A stretch of DNA of 50,243 nucleotides from Candidatus Limicola stercorigallinarum (GCA_018711625.1 DVID01000004.1:1-50243); one strand, 5' to 3'; shown: positions 1 through 7,666, numbered from the stretch's first letter. Numbers and translations are program-made. The notes: generated by a model not told the origin, from the sequence alone.

Positions 1-42
1 GCGCAGTAGGCGGAGCAGAAAAGGGCGGCAGAAAGGGGCTTT

Positions 43-184
43 ATGAAGATCACGGTGCTATTGGAGAACGCGACCCCTTCGAGCCGCTTCATCGCCAAGC
101 ATGGGCTTTCGCTGCTGCTCGATGCGGCAACCGCTGGGCGACCGGGTGCAGTACCTGTGCTGCGGCAGCAGCGTTGAGGTGTAA
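43..184 (+). pseudogene. Remnant of an MBL-fold metal-dependent hydrolase with a large internal deletion
   Basis: An ATG at 43, after a GAAAGGGG ribosome binding site, begins MKITVLLENATPSSRF followed by AKHGLSLLLDA, the usual N-terminus of small metallo-beta-lactamase-fold hydrolases (F420-independent, COG1237-like). About 30 codons later the frame changes: 134-184 read in another frame give LGDRVQYLCCGSSVEV and a stop, which looks like the C-terminal end of the same family. The original frame stops at 175-177. The metal-binding HxHxDH core is absent, so the gene appears to have lost some 200 codons by deletion and is dead. Family assignment is from memory of N- and C-terminal patterns and could be wrong; the join itself is visible. 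Confidence 0.5.
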
Positions 185-207
185 GCGCCGCGACGGCGCC
201 ACATTTT

Positions 208-804
208 CTAGCCGAGCGCGTTGAATCCCGTCTGGCGCAGCGCCTCGTATATCACGATGGCGGCAGCGTTGGAGAGATTGAGCGCGCTGATGCGGTAATC
301 GTTGGGGTCGATGAAGTTGCCGCAGATATCCTGGGCGCGCAGCGCGACATGGTCCGCAGGCTCGCCGGCGCCTTGGCTCCAGAGCTCTCGGTTGGCGAGC
401 GATGCCTCGTCGGGCAGCATGGGAATGCGCTCGCAGCAGGTGGCGTAGCGCGCCAGGAGCTCTTCGGGAATGCCTGAGCTCTCCTTGCCAAGCACCAGGT
501 AGTCGCCGTCAGCGTAGTGGGCGTCACTGTAGATGGTGCGTGCCTTCTTGGTGAGCAGGTGCAGCCGCGGCTCGGGGCCGTGCAGGGCAAGGCCGTTGCG
601 TGCGCAAAAATCGTCCCAGCTTGTATAGGTGGTTACATCAAGGTTGGGCCAGTAGCCCAAGCCCGCCCGTCGCAGCGCGTGGTTATCGAGTGAGAAGCCG
701 AGTGGCTCAATAAGATGCAGGCGCGAGCCGGTGAGCACACAGGTACGGCCGATATTGCCCGTGTTGGCGGGAATCTCGGGTTCAAAGAGCACAACGTTGA
801 ACAC
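208..804 (-). CDS. trmL: tRNA (cytidine/uridine-2'-O-)-methyltransferase, TrmL/CspR type (SPOUT)
   Basis: Predicted SPOUT methyltransferase that 2'-O-methylates the wobble base of tRNA-Leu species using S-adenosylmethionine. The protein (about 198 residues from a GTG at 804) starts with FNVVLFEPEIPANTGNIGRT, the family N-terminus, has the GKESSGIP motif and ends with the knot-forming NLSNAAAIVIYEALRQ. It is longer than the usual 155-160 residues because of an insertion of about 35 residues between the IPM motif and the NLSN motif (around 135-170). A TTG at 825 would extend it into the upstream thioesterase gene; the GTG at 804 with AGTAGG six bases upstream is preferred. It lies 7 bases downstream of the thioesterase stop, so the two are probably co-transcribed. 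Confidence 0.85.
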   Translation of the reverse strand: MFNVVLFEPEIPANTGNIGRTCVLTGSRLHLIEPLGFSLDNHALRRAGLGYWPNLDVTTYTSWDDFCARNGLALHGPEPRLHLLTKKARTIYSDAHYADGDYLVLGKESSGIPEELLARYATCCERIPMLPDEASLANRELWSQGAGEPADHVALRAQDICGNFIDPNDYRISALNLSNAAAIVIYEALRQTGFNALG

Positions 805-811
805 GACGCAC

Positions 812-1576
812 CTACTGAAGCTCAATCACGGCAAAAGGGGACCCTGTGGCATCTTCGAGCGACACCACCGCACGCGCAGCCTCTTGGGCATAGCGCGGGT
901 GTATCTCGTCACCCAGAACCGCAGCGCGATGATAAGCCACACGCAGCTCGTGCGGGGTGGCCTCGGCCGGAAGCAGGTCGAGCGCCATCTGCACGTACTG
1001 GCAGTTGTTTACATGTTCATTGGTGTCGATGAGGCCGCGTCCTACGGTAAGCGGCACGCCTGCGCACATGGTGTCAGGAAGCTGGATGCGCCGCGGAACT
1101 TCGGGCATGGCCAGGGGTTCTGCGGTGCCGTAAGGCTCAATGTGCTCGGGCTCGGGGCGGCAGGGACGTCCTGTCGCGAGGTTGATGAAGGCCCAGGTGG
1201 AATCGGCCCGCGCAATCAGGCGGCCCGCGTTATCGCGCAGGTAGAAAGTGCGCTTGGCGGCAATGCCGCGGAAGTGCGTGGCAAAGGTGCCCACCGTGAT
1301 GGCCTCGCAGAGCGAGGGATACCGCTCGATAACAATGTGCCAGCTGGTGAGCACCCAAGCGCGTTCTTGATGCTTGAGCCAAGCCATGCCCATGCCAAGC
1401 ACCTCAGACTGGAAGGTGCTGCAATCTTGAAACGCGTTCACCACGGCGGGGAGCGTCATAAGGCCGCGGTGGCCTACCTCGCTATACCGCACGTGGTAGG
1501 TGTACTCAAAGGCGTTGGGCGCCTGTTTGGGGGAGGGCGTCTGCTCCAGCAGCGCCTCCGTCAAGGTTTTGGACAT
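812..1576 (-). CDS. Acyl-ACP thioesterase (double hotdog fold)
   Basis: Hydrolyses acyl-ACP to free fatty acid and ACP in the cytoplasm. The 254-residue protein has two hotdog halves: the first holds YHVRYSEVGHRGLMTL and the long helix AVVNAFQDCSTFQSEVLG, the second holds the catalytic-type segment NEHVNNCQYVQMAL near residue 180. Length and order match bacterial FatA/B-like thioesterases (PF01643). The open frame continues 49 codons upstream, but that part is arginine- and histidine-rich non-coding-like sequence; the ATG at 1576 starts MSKTLTEALLEQ and gives the normal family length. The ribosome binding site is weak (CGGATGAC). trmL follows directly on the same strand. Confidence 0.85.
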   Translation of the reverse strand: MSKTLTEALLEQTPSPKQAPNAFEYTYHVRYSEVGHRGLMTLPAVVNAFQDCSTFQSEVLGMGMAWLKHQERAWVLTSWHIVIERYPSLCEAITVGTFATHFRGIAAKRTFYLRDNAGRLIARADSTWAFINLATGRPCRPEPEHIEPYGTAEPLAMPEVPRRIQLPDTMCAGVPLTVGRGLIDTNEHVNNCQYVQMALDLLPAEATPHELRVAYHRAAVLGDEIHPRYAQEAARAVVSLEDATGSPFAVIELQ

Positions 1577-1858
1577 GGTGTCATCCGATCGATCGGTTGG
1601 TGTGGGCACACGGCCCTTGTGGGCTGTTGTGCCCGCCGCACCGCGCTGGGGCAGCGCGGCGATAAGAAAGCATACCACCTCCACATGTTTGCGGAGCGCT
1701 TGGGCTGCCCCGGCATGCTTCACGGACTGCGCAGCGCGTCATGGCGCCGCCCCTAGGCGCATGCCCACCGGTGTGGCGTGCAATATGACAGAAGTGTAAG
1801 CGTGCCGCCGCGTACGCATGGCCCTGGGTAGGGCACAATGAGGGCGAGGAGGTGCGTG

Positions 1859-2575
1859 ATGAGAACGCTGCTCAAAGTTGTTCGCCGGTTTATCCTTGGC
1901 ATGCTCGTGCTGCTGGTTGTGGCGGGCGGTGTGCTGGTGTGGCGTGGTCACGAGCTCTATCGTTCGGCGCTCGCGCACGAAAGCATCGAGGAGGCTGTTG
2001 ATCGGTTGCATGCGCAGCCGGGCTATACCTCCGCAGACGCACTGCCCCGAGTGTACCTCGACGCCGTTGTGGCCATTGAGGACCACCGCTTTTACGAGCA
2101 TCCCGGTATCGACATCATTGCTATCTGTCGCGCCGCATGGAACGACCTCCGCACGCTCAGCTTTGCCCAGGGCGGTAGCACCATCACCCAGCAGGTTGCC
2201 AAGAACCTCTTCTTCACGCAGGAGAAGCGCCTCGACCGCAAGGTGGCGGAGGTGTTCATGGCCTTTGATCTGGAGCGCTCCTACACCAAGCGTGAGATTC
2301 TTGAGCTCTATGTCAACTCAAGCTACTTTGGCGACGGCTACACGGGGATTGGCCAGGCGGCTCCGGGGTATTTGGGCAAGGCCGCGGGGGAGATGACCGA
2401 TTATGAGAGCACCCTTATGGCAGGCATCCCCAATGCTCCCTCGATGCTTTCGGCCGCCCCGGATGCTGCTGCCGCGCGTCAGCGCCTGGTGGTGCGCCAG
2501 ATGCTCAAGTATGGGTTTGACCCCGGTACGGCAACGCCGGCGGCCTCCTCGGTGCTCATCGAAGAGGGTGCGTAA
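1859..2575 (+). CDS. Monofunctional peptidoglycan transglycosylase (GT51)
   Basis: Polymerises lipid II into glycan strands at the outer face of the membrane. The 238-residue protein has one N-terminal membrane anchor (FILGMLVLLVVAGGVLVW, about residues 10-30), then GT51 motifs in order: AIEDHRFYEHPGID with the catalytic Glu, GGSTITQQVAKNLF, and a block with FMAFDLERSYTKREILELYVN. No transpeptidase domain follows, so this is an MtgA-like enzyme rather than a class A PBP. Start chosen at 1859 because GAGGAGG at 1846-1852 is spaced six bases; the in-frame ATG at 1838 lies upstream of that site. Transcribed away from the thioesterase gene. Confidence 0.88.
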   Translation: MRTLLKVVRRFILGMLVLLVVAGGVLVWRGHELYRSALAHESIEEAVDRLHAQPGYTSADALPRVYLDAVVAIEDHRFYEHPGIDIIAICRAAWNDLRTLSFAQGGSTITQQVAKNLFFTQEKRLDRKVAEVFMAFDLERSYTKREILELYVNSSYFGDGYTGIGQAAPGYLGKAAGEMTDYESTLMAGIPNAPSMLSAAPDAAAARQRLVVRQMLKYGFDPGTATPAASSVLIEEGA

Positions 2576-2673
2576 ACCGGCACATGGGCTGTTGGACGCG
2601 GAGCAGCCACGGGTGTATGCCGGAGCGCTAAGATGAAAGAATCTCTGATGTCTGCCTATGCTGGGAGGTCCGC

Positions 2674-3672
2674 ATGCGCAGGATACGTCGTGCCTTGCTA
2701 GGTGGAGAGCTGGAGCAAGAGGTTCTTGAGAGCGCCGAGCGCGCAGGGTTTGTGAGGATCGATGACCCGCTGCGGCAATACTCTTCGTTTGTGCTGCGCC
2801 TGTTGGCGGCTACGGTTATCGCCACGGCAGGCGTTGCGGCAGACTCTGCCACCACCATCATTGGCGCCATGCTGGTGGCACCGCTTATGTCGCCCATGTT
2901 AGGCACGGCGCTTGCCGTCGCCACGGGGCGTCCCCGCGAGACCGCGCGTACGTTTTTACTGACGGTGCTTGGCATGGTGGGGGTGGTTGTGGTGTCCATT
3001 GGGGTGACCGCTATCATCCCCGTTGATGTGGACATGAGCACCAACACCCAGGTGCTCGCCCGTATCTCGCCGCGCCTTGTGGACCTCATCATCGCCCTGG
3101 CCTCGGGGTTTATTGCGGCGTTGGCTTCCATTCGGCGCGACATTCCCGATGCGGTTCCCGGCGTTGCCATCTCCGCCTCCATCGTGCCGCCGCTTTGCGT
3201 GGTTGGAGCGGCCTTGTATGAGGGCGCGATCTCTGCAGCCCTGGGCGCGCTCCTCCTCTTTGTCACCAATTTCCTTGCCATTCAGGTGATGGGTGGAGCT
3301 TTGTATCTCGCCGTGGGCCTGGGCTCGCGCACCTTTTCGCTCATCGAGGGCAAGGCGCGTGAGATATGGTACCTTGCGGTGGCGCTGTGCAGCCTTGCTG
3401 TGCTTGGCGTGCTTGCCGCCACGAGCTTTGGGGTTGTTCATGCCAATGAGCAGCTACGTTTGGCGCAGGATACCGTGGTTTCTTGGATCGATGGGTACGA
3501 CTATCGTGTGTCGCGCTTTGAGTTTGAGGACGGTGCGCTCCGGCTTGAGATTGCAGGCACCGACCGTGCTCCTTCGGCAGAGCGTCTGAACGGTGAACTT
3601 CTCCGCGCTGGTGTGGAGCTCAAGGAGCTTTCGCTTGCGGTGGTTGAGGAGCATCGCATCGAGAACCGCTGA
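2674..3672 (+). CDS. DUF389 (TIGR00341) integral membrane protein
   Basis: The 332-residue protein matches the DUF389 family: a core of about seven membrane segments from residue 40 to 260 with the signature TIIGAMLVAPLMSPMLG and the following ALAVATGR, then SIRRDIPDAVPGVAISASIVPPL in two neighbouring parts, and a soluble C-terminal domain of about 75 residues (WIDGYDYRVSRFEF onward). No biochemical function is established that I know of. The start has GGGAGG seven bases upstream. The last codons, ENR-stop, are the beginning of the first unit of the 40-bp tandem repeat at 3663-3782, so the C-terminus may have been set by repeat formation. Confidence 0.85.
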   Translation: MRRIRRALLGGELEQEVLESAERAGFVRIDDPLRQYSSFVLRLLAATVIATAGVAADSATTIIGAMLVAPLMSPMLGTALAVATGRPRETARTFLLTVLGMVGVVVVSIGVTAIIPVDVDMSTNTQVLARISPRLVDLIIALASGFIAALASIRRDIPDAVPGVAISASIVPPLCVVGAALYEGAISAALGALLLFVTNFLAIQVMGGALYLAVGLGSRTFSLIEGKAREIWYLAVALCSLAVLGVLAATSFGVVHANEQLRLAQDTVVSWIDGYDYRVSRFEFEDGALRLEIAGTDRAPSAERLNGELLRAGVELKELSLAVVEEHRIENR

Positions 3673-3782
3673 CGGGCGCTGTGGATCGGTAGTGGGAATC
3701 GTGAACCGCTGACGGGCGCTGCGAACCGGCGGAGGGAATCGTGAACCGCTGACGGGCTTCACTGGCCGCTGGCGGACGTCCG
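3663..3782 (+). repeat. Three tandem 40-bp repeats overlapping the DUF389 stop codon
   Basis: GAACCGCTGACGGGC begins at 3663, 3703 and 3743, exactly 40 bases apart. Units 1 and 2 also share the next GCT and the final GGGAATCGT; unit 3 diverges in its second half. The first unit supplies the last coding bases and the TGA stop of the DUF389 gene. Confidence 0.85.
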
Positions 3783-3842
3783 CTAGCTGTTAACGGGGCT
3801 TGTGGCCCGTCGGAATGTCTCCTCAACTCGCCTCAAAAGAAC

Positions 3843-3873
3843 GCTGGCCCCTCCAAACTGTGGAGGGGCCAGC
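3843..3873 (-). terminator. Rho-independent terminator of the FAD-rhodanese-sirohaem gene
   Basis: Perfect 12-bp stem GCTGGCCCCTCC / GGAGGGGCCAGC with a 7-base loop. On the minus strand it is followed by GTTCTTTTG, a T-rich tail, and it lies about 60 bases after the stop codon of the minus-strand gene ending at 3936. It could also stop plus-strand transcripts from the DUF389 gene. Confidence 0.75.
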
Positions 3874-3935
3874 TCTTCGTTGACCGTTATGGTTCTTGCG
3901 TGCCGCATGGGTACAGGCACGCTTGAGCGGGCTCT

Positions 3936-6515
3936 CTAGCAGGTAGCGCCGCCCTTGACCTCCTTCTTCAGGATGGCATCCTTGTCGATGGGTGCGGTGA
4001 GGAGCTTCTCCTGCACGTAGTCAAAGCCCAGACGGGCCACGGTGTCCGAGAGACGCTCGCCACTTTGGCCCTCGTCGCGGAAGAAGAGGATCGTGCGCTC
4101 GACCACGTCCATAACCTCGTCTTCGCTCGTAAAGATCTTGTCCAACGGGATGCCGTGTGCGGTCTTCTTGCCCCAACGTCCGCCGATATAGATCTTGTAG
4201 CCCACCTGCGCCTCGGTAACCGCGCCAAACGGGCAGGAACCAATGCAGCGACCGCAGTGGTTGCAGAGCTCTTCGTCAATGGTGATGGTGCCGTTCTCGG
4301 CTATGCGCGCGTCGCCCATGGGGCAGGCGTTCACCACCTGGCACACCTTGCAGCCGCGGCATTTCTCCACGTCAAGCTGCGGAATGCGCTGGCCTACGAT
4401 ACCCAGGTCGTTGAGGTCGGGCTTCACGCACATGTTGGGGCAGCCACCCACGGCGATCTTGAACTTGTGCGGCAGCTCAACCCCGTGGTAGCCCACGTAG
4501 AAGCGCTCGTGCAGCTTCTCGGAGAGGTCAAAGGTATCGATGAGGCCATACTGGCAGGTGGTGCCCTTGCAGCTCACCACCGGACGCACCTTTGAGCCGG
4601 TGCCGCCCGCGTCGAGGCCGTGGGCTTGCAGGAAGCTGATGCAGCTCTCGATGTTGTCGTAGGATACACCCTGAATCTCAAGCGTCAGGCGCGTGGTCAT
4701 GGTCACCTCGCCCGAGCCGAACTGCTCGGCGGCCTCGGCAACCACCTTCTGCTCGGTTGCGGTGAGCTTGCCGTTGCGCGTGATCACGCGCACGTTGAAC
4801 ACGTCGTCATAGCGCTTGTCCTGGAGGCACCCCAGGCCCTTGAGGCGCTTGATCTCGGCGGCGGGAAGCTTCTTGCCCGTACGCGGAACCTTGACCTCGT
4901 TGAAGGTCATGCCGCCCTCGAGCACACGCGTGTTAGTGTAGCCCGCGGCCTTGAGGCGATTCTGGGTGAAGTACCCGCGCTTGCCCTTGGCACACACCAA
5001 GAGAAGCTTGGCGTCTTTCGCGATGCCCTCGATGCCATCCGCGCCGATGCTCGCAAGGTTCACCCAGGTGGCGCCAGGGATCGTAGGCTCGGGCAGCACG
5101 TCGATCACCGTGTAGTTCTTGGCGGCTCCGGCGGCGTACTCGGCGGGGGTGAAAGTCTCCAGGCGGCCGGCGAGCTTGTTCTCCAAGATGTAGCAGCAGG
5201 TTACAAGCGGATGGATCGCTGTGGAGAAGGGCGGCGCGTAGGAGAAGTCCATGAGGTCGAGGTCTTCGATCGCAAGCTTACCGTAGATGGCGGTGACGGC
5301 AATGTCGCACACCTTGTCCACCGCGCCTGCGCCAAACACCTGCACACCGAGCAGGCGATGGGTGGGGGCGTCGGCGATGAGCTTGATGTAGAAGCTCGAG
5401 GCGCCGGGGTAGTAGTGAGCCTTGTCATCAACGATGGCAACAACGCTCTCCGGCGTAAAACCTGCCGCCTGCGCCTGTGCCTCGGTGAGGCCGGTGCGGC
5501 CGCCGTTGAGCGCGGAGGTGAGCTTTACCACGCCGGTGCCCAGCACGCCGGGGTAGGGCGTGGGCGTACCGGCGAGGGTCTTGGCAAGCGCGCGGGCGGC
5601 GATGTTGGCGGTTGAGCCCATGGCGCTCCACTGCGGCGCGCCGGTGATGGCGTTGCGCACCTCGGCGCAGTCACCCGCGGCGTACACGTTGGGGAGATTC
5701 GTTTGCAGGTACTCGTCAACAAGGATGGTGCCCTTGAGCATTTCGATGCCCGAGCCCTCAAGCCATGCCGTTGCCGGGCGGATGCCGATGGCGAGGATCA
5801 CCAGGTCGGCCGGCAAGGTGCCGTTGGGGGTCTCAACGGCGGAGGCGCGTCCGTTCTCGCCCGCGATGCCCGAGAGCGCCGTCGAGGTCATGACGCGCAT
5901 ACCGGCTGCTTTGAGCTGGCGGCGTGCCCAATCGGCCATCTCGTGGTCGAAGGCGTTGGGCATAATCTGGTCGGCCGCGTCGATGATGGTCACCGAAAGA
6001 CCGCGGGCGTGCAGGTTCTCTGCCACCTCAAGGCCAATGAAGCCGGCGCCCACCACCACAGCACGGCGGCAGCCCTCCTGCTCGGCCCATGCGCGAATGC
6101 GCTCGGCGTCGTCGGGGGTGCGCACGCAGAAAACGCCTTCAAGGTCGCGCCCTGGCACGGGCGGCACAAAGGGGGCGGCGCCGGTAGCGATGACGAGCTT
6201 GTCGTAGGTCTCCACGCCCGTGCTGCCGTCTGCACGACGCACGCTTACCTGTTTGGCAGCGGCGTCGAGCGCCGTTGCCTCCACGCCGGTTTCCACATGC
6301 ACGCCAGTGAGGCCCTCGTACTTGGCGGGCGTGTTCACAATGAGCTCGTCGCGGGTCTCGATGCCGCCACCGATGTAGTACGGCAGACCGCAGCCCGCGT
6401 AGGAAATGTCGGCGTCGCGGGTGATCACCTGCACATCGGCCGTGCGGTCGCAGCGCTTGAGCTTCGCTGCTGCTTTGGTGCCCGCAGCAACGCCGCCAAC
6501 AATCAGGTATTTCAT
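3936..6515 (-). CDS. FAD-dependent CoA-disulfide reductase-like / rhodanese / sirohaem-[4Fe-4S] reductase fusion
   Basis: An 859-residue cytoplasmic redox fusion. Residues 1-450 are a pyridine nucleotide-disulfide reductase of the CoA-disulfide reductase/NADH oxidase type: FAD motif GGVAAGTKAAAKLKR, active Cys42 in GCGLPYYIGG, NAD motif VVVGAGFIGLE near 155 and AAGDCAE near 280. Residues 465-545 form a rhodanese domain with catalytic Cys508 (CAKGKRGY). Residues 555-710 match the nitrite/sulfite reductase core with sirohaem cluster cysteines CKGTTC (649, 654) and CPNMC (692, 696). Two [4Fe-4S] motifs follow, at 719-732 and 751-762. It may reduce sulfite or a persulfide-derived sulfur compound with NAD(P)H; the substrate is not known. 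The ATG at 6515 has GGGAGGA upstream; an open extension of 91 codons before it is not protein-like. The sirohaem genes at 7.7-10.8 kb fit its cofactor need. Confidence 0.85.
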   Translation of the reverse strand: MKYLIVGGVAAGTKAAAKLKRCDRTADVQVITRDADISYAGCGLPYYIGGGIETRDELIVNTPAKYEGLTGVHVETGVEATALDAAAKQVSVRRADGSTGVETYDKLVIATGAAPFVPPVPGRDLEGVFCVRTPDDAERIRAWAEQEGCRRAVVVGAGFIGLEVAENLHARGLSVTIIDAADQIMPNAFDHEMADWARRQLKAAGMRVMTSTALSGIAGENGRASAVETPNGTLPADLVILAIGIRPATAWLEGSGIEMLKGTILVDEYLQTNLPNVYAAGDCAEVRNAITGAPQWSAMGSTANIAARALAKTLAGTPTPYPGVLGTGVVKLTSALNGGRTGLTEAQAQAAGFTPESVVAIVDDKAHYYPGASSFYIKLIADAPTHRLLGVQVFGAGAVDKVCDIAVTAIYGKLAIEDLDLMDFSYAPPFSTAIHPLVTCCYILENKLAGRLETFTPAEYAAGAAKNYTVIDVLPEPTIPGATWVNLASIGADGIEGIAKDAKLLLVCAKGKRGYFTQNRLKAAGYTNTRVLEGGMTFNEVKVPRTGKKLPAAEIKRLKGLGCLQDKRYDDVFNVRVITRNGKLTATEQKVVAEAAEQFGSGEVTMTTRLTLEIQGVSYDNIESCISFLQAHGLDAGGTGSKVRPVVSCKGTTCQYGLIDTFDLSEKLHERFYVGYHGVELPHKFKIAVGGCPNMCVKPDLNDLGIVGQRIPQLDVEKCRGCKVCQVVNACPMGDARIAENGTITIDEELCNHCGRCIGSCPFGAVTEAQVGYKIYIGGRWGKKTAHGIPLDKIFTSEDEVMDVVERTILFFRDEGQSGERLSDTVARLGFDYVQEKLLTAPIDKDAILKKEVKGGATC

Positions 6516-6699
6516 AAGCTGTTCCTCCCTGAACCAGCCGCGTGCAGCACCGTCTGCGCTGCCGCTTCTTTCATAATACGGCTCTTTGGCTCGGTGCGTG
6601 TTCACGCTGCTTGGCAGTTGGTGGCTGGAGGCCAGCAGGCGGGGCGCATGCGATGAGGGTCGGATGAAGCGACCCCGGTTCCACGCGCCTGCCATGGAG

Positions 6700-6733
6700 C
6701 GGATGAAATGAACCCGTCCCCATCCGTCCCGTC
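6700..6733. repeat. Intergenic repeat related to the GGGGACGGGTTCA family
   Basis: The strand complementary to ATGAAATGAACCCGTCCCC reads GGGGACGGGTTCATTTCAT, which resembles the repeats at 19440-19483 and 24696-24787. A weaker copy (GGATGAAGCGACCCCGG) lies 40 bases upstream. The rest of the 326-base gap 6516-6841 holds the promoter listed next and nothing else I recognise. Confidence 0.4.
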
Positions 6734-6755
6734 CACTCACTCGGCCGATGCTTGC

Positions 6756-6784
6756 TTGCCCGCTTGTGTGGAGGCAGATACGAT
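6756..6784 (+). promoter_or_regulatory. Predicted sigma-70 type promoter of the NifX-like gene
   Basis: TTGCCC at 6756-6761 and TACGAT at 6779-6784 with a 17-base spacer, 57 bases ahead of the start codon at 6842. Prediction by pattern only. Confidence 0.4.
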
Positions 6785-6841
6785 ACAACGAGGTGCGCTG
6801 TATACGTGGCGCGCCACATGCAGAAAGAGGGATTGATACGC

Positions 6842-7204
6842 ATGAAGATTGCTATTCCAACCATGGGCGCGGGCGGGCTCGACTGCGAGCGCTCGGGGCA
6901 TTTTGGTCATTGCGATTGCTTTACCGTTGTTGACGTGGAGAACGGTGAGCTTGGTGAGGTGACCATCATCGAGAATCCGCCGCATGAGGAAGGCGGCTGC
7001 ATGCGTCCGGTGGCGCTTTTGGCGCAGCACGGTGTGGACGCCATCGTGGCGGCAGGTATGGGCATGCGCCCCATGATGGGCTTTGCCGACGCGGGCATCA
7101 CCGTGTACTTTGAGAACCAGACGCCCGGCGTGGGCGACGTGGCGCATATGGCCGCCGCCGGCGAGCTGCCGGTGATGGGCGCCGAGCACGCGTGTCATCA
7201 CTAA
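6842..7204 (+). CDS. NifB/NifX-type dinitrogenase iron-molybdenum cofactor family protein
   Basis: A 120-residue protein of the NifX/NafY-like fold (PF02579). It begins MKIAIPTMGAGGLDCERSGH, has the family FGHCDCFTVVDVENGE segment, a Cys in EEGGCMRPVALLAQHGVDAI and ends in HACHH, a possible metal ligand. Stand-alone members occur in many anaerobes without nitrogenase and are thought to handle iron-sulfur or molybdenum cofactors; no nitrogenase genes are seen here. The position between the iron-sulfur/sirohaem fusion enzyme and the sirohaem synthesis genes suggests a link to metal cofactor metabolism, which is inference. The ATG at 6842 is preferred to earlier starts because they lie before or within the promoter. 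Confidence 0.8.
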   Translation: MKIAIPTMGAGGLDCERSGHFGHCDCFTVVDVENGELGEVTIIENPPHEEGGCMRPVALLAQHGVDAIVAAGMGMRPMMGFADAGITVYFENQTPGVGDVAHMAAAGELPVMGAEHACHH

Positions 7205-7219
7205 GCGCTCCTTAGGGAG

Positions 7220-7303
7220 ACGATGATCATCTGGCGCTCCCAGCAAGCGTCCCCCGTTGGTGGTACCCCCTTGAGTGTCTCCTGCAGGCTTGCCAGATGA
7301 TGA
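7220..7303. repeat. Long-range inverted repeat downstream of the NifX-like gene
   Basis: GATGATCATCTGGC at 7220-7233 pairs with GCCAGATGATGATG at about 7290-7303 (ten perfect pairs plus flanks) around a 56-base loop. Just before it CTCC-TTAG-GGAG forms a short hairpin. No U-tract is seen, so a terminator role is doubtful. Confidence 0.5.
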
Positions 7304-7309
7304 TGGTCC

Positions 7310-7518
7310 GTGATTTTTCGTGGCCGTGGTCAAAAAGGTCGCCGAGTGTGTACTCTGGCGGCGTCCCGGGGCACCAGATGGTGCCTCGTCCCGCCTGGAA
7401 GGGGCAAAATACGGCCTTTCGGCGCTTCCGGATGCGCTCGTCAGCGCTTCAGGGAGCCCCGGCGGACGGCGAAAGTACACACTCGACGACCTTTTTGACC
7501 ATCGGCTCGAAAAATTGC
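7310..7518. mobile_element. 209-bp palindromic element with about 45-bp terminal inverted repeats, copy 1
   Basis: The left end (7310-7354) contains GGTCAAAAAGGTCGCCGAG and TGTGTACT; the right end (7474-7518) is its inverted counterpart with CTCGACGACCTTTTTGACC. The outer 22 bases on each side (ATTTTTCG...GTGGTC against GACCAT...CGAAAAAT) also pair with some mismatches. The interior is about 119 bases with shorter hairpins. A second copy of exactly the same length, with conserved ends and interior words, lies at 31902-32110. No protein gene and no clear target duplication are visible. This fits a MITE- or REP-like element; open frames on both strands inside it are products of the palindrome. 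Confidence 0.75.
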
Positions 7519-7637
7519 GACAGCGGTCGGCCGGGGTGGGGCTCACCATCCGGGTCGTGGCGTCCGGGCGTCGGCCGGCCACGCCGCCGCGATGCAGAAG
7601 AAGAAGTCCGAGGGGGTTTGCCGGCGTGTGTCATAAA

Positions 7638-7666
7638 TTGGTGTCTCCCTAGGTATGAGGTACTGT
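7638..7666 (+). promoter_or_regulatory. Predicted promoter of the sirohaem operon
   Basis: TTGGTG at 7638-7643 and TACTGT at 7661-7666 with a 17-base spacer, about 80 bases before the start of the chelatase-dehydrogenase gene. Both boxes are imperfect. No cobalamin riboswitch box was found in the 230 bases between the palindromic element and the gene. Confidence 0.35.

Noticed and set aside
1-9. Possible last codons of an upstream gene ending in TAG at 7-9
   Set aside because: Only two codons are inside the window, so the frame cannot be supported.
4620-5615. 331-codon plus-strand ORF opposite the FAD-rhodanese-sirohaem gene
   Set aside because: Antisense shadow of a clearly coding gene with motifs; composition follows the high-GC third positions of the minus strand.
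6516-6788. N-terminal extension of the FAD fusion protein by 91 residues
   Set aside because: The extension lacks protein-like composition and the internal ATG at 6515 has a strong ribosome binding site directly before the canonical FAD-binding start.
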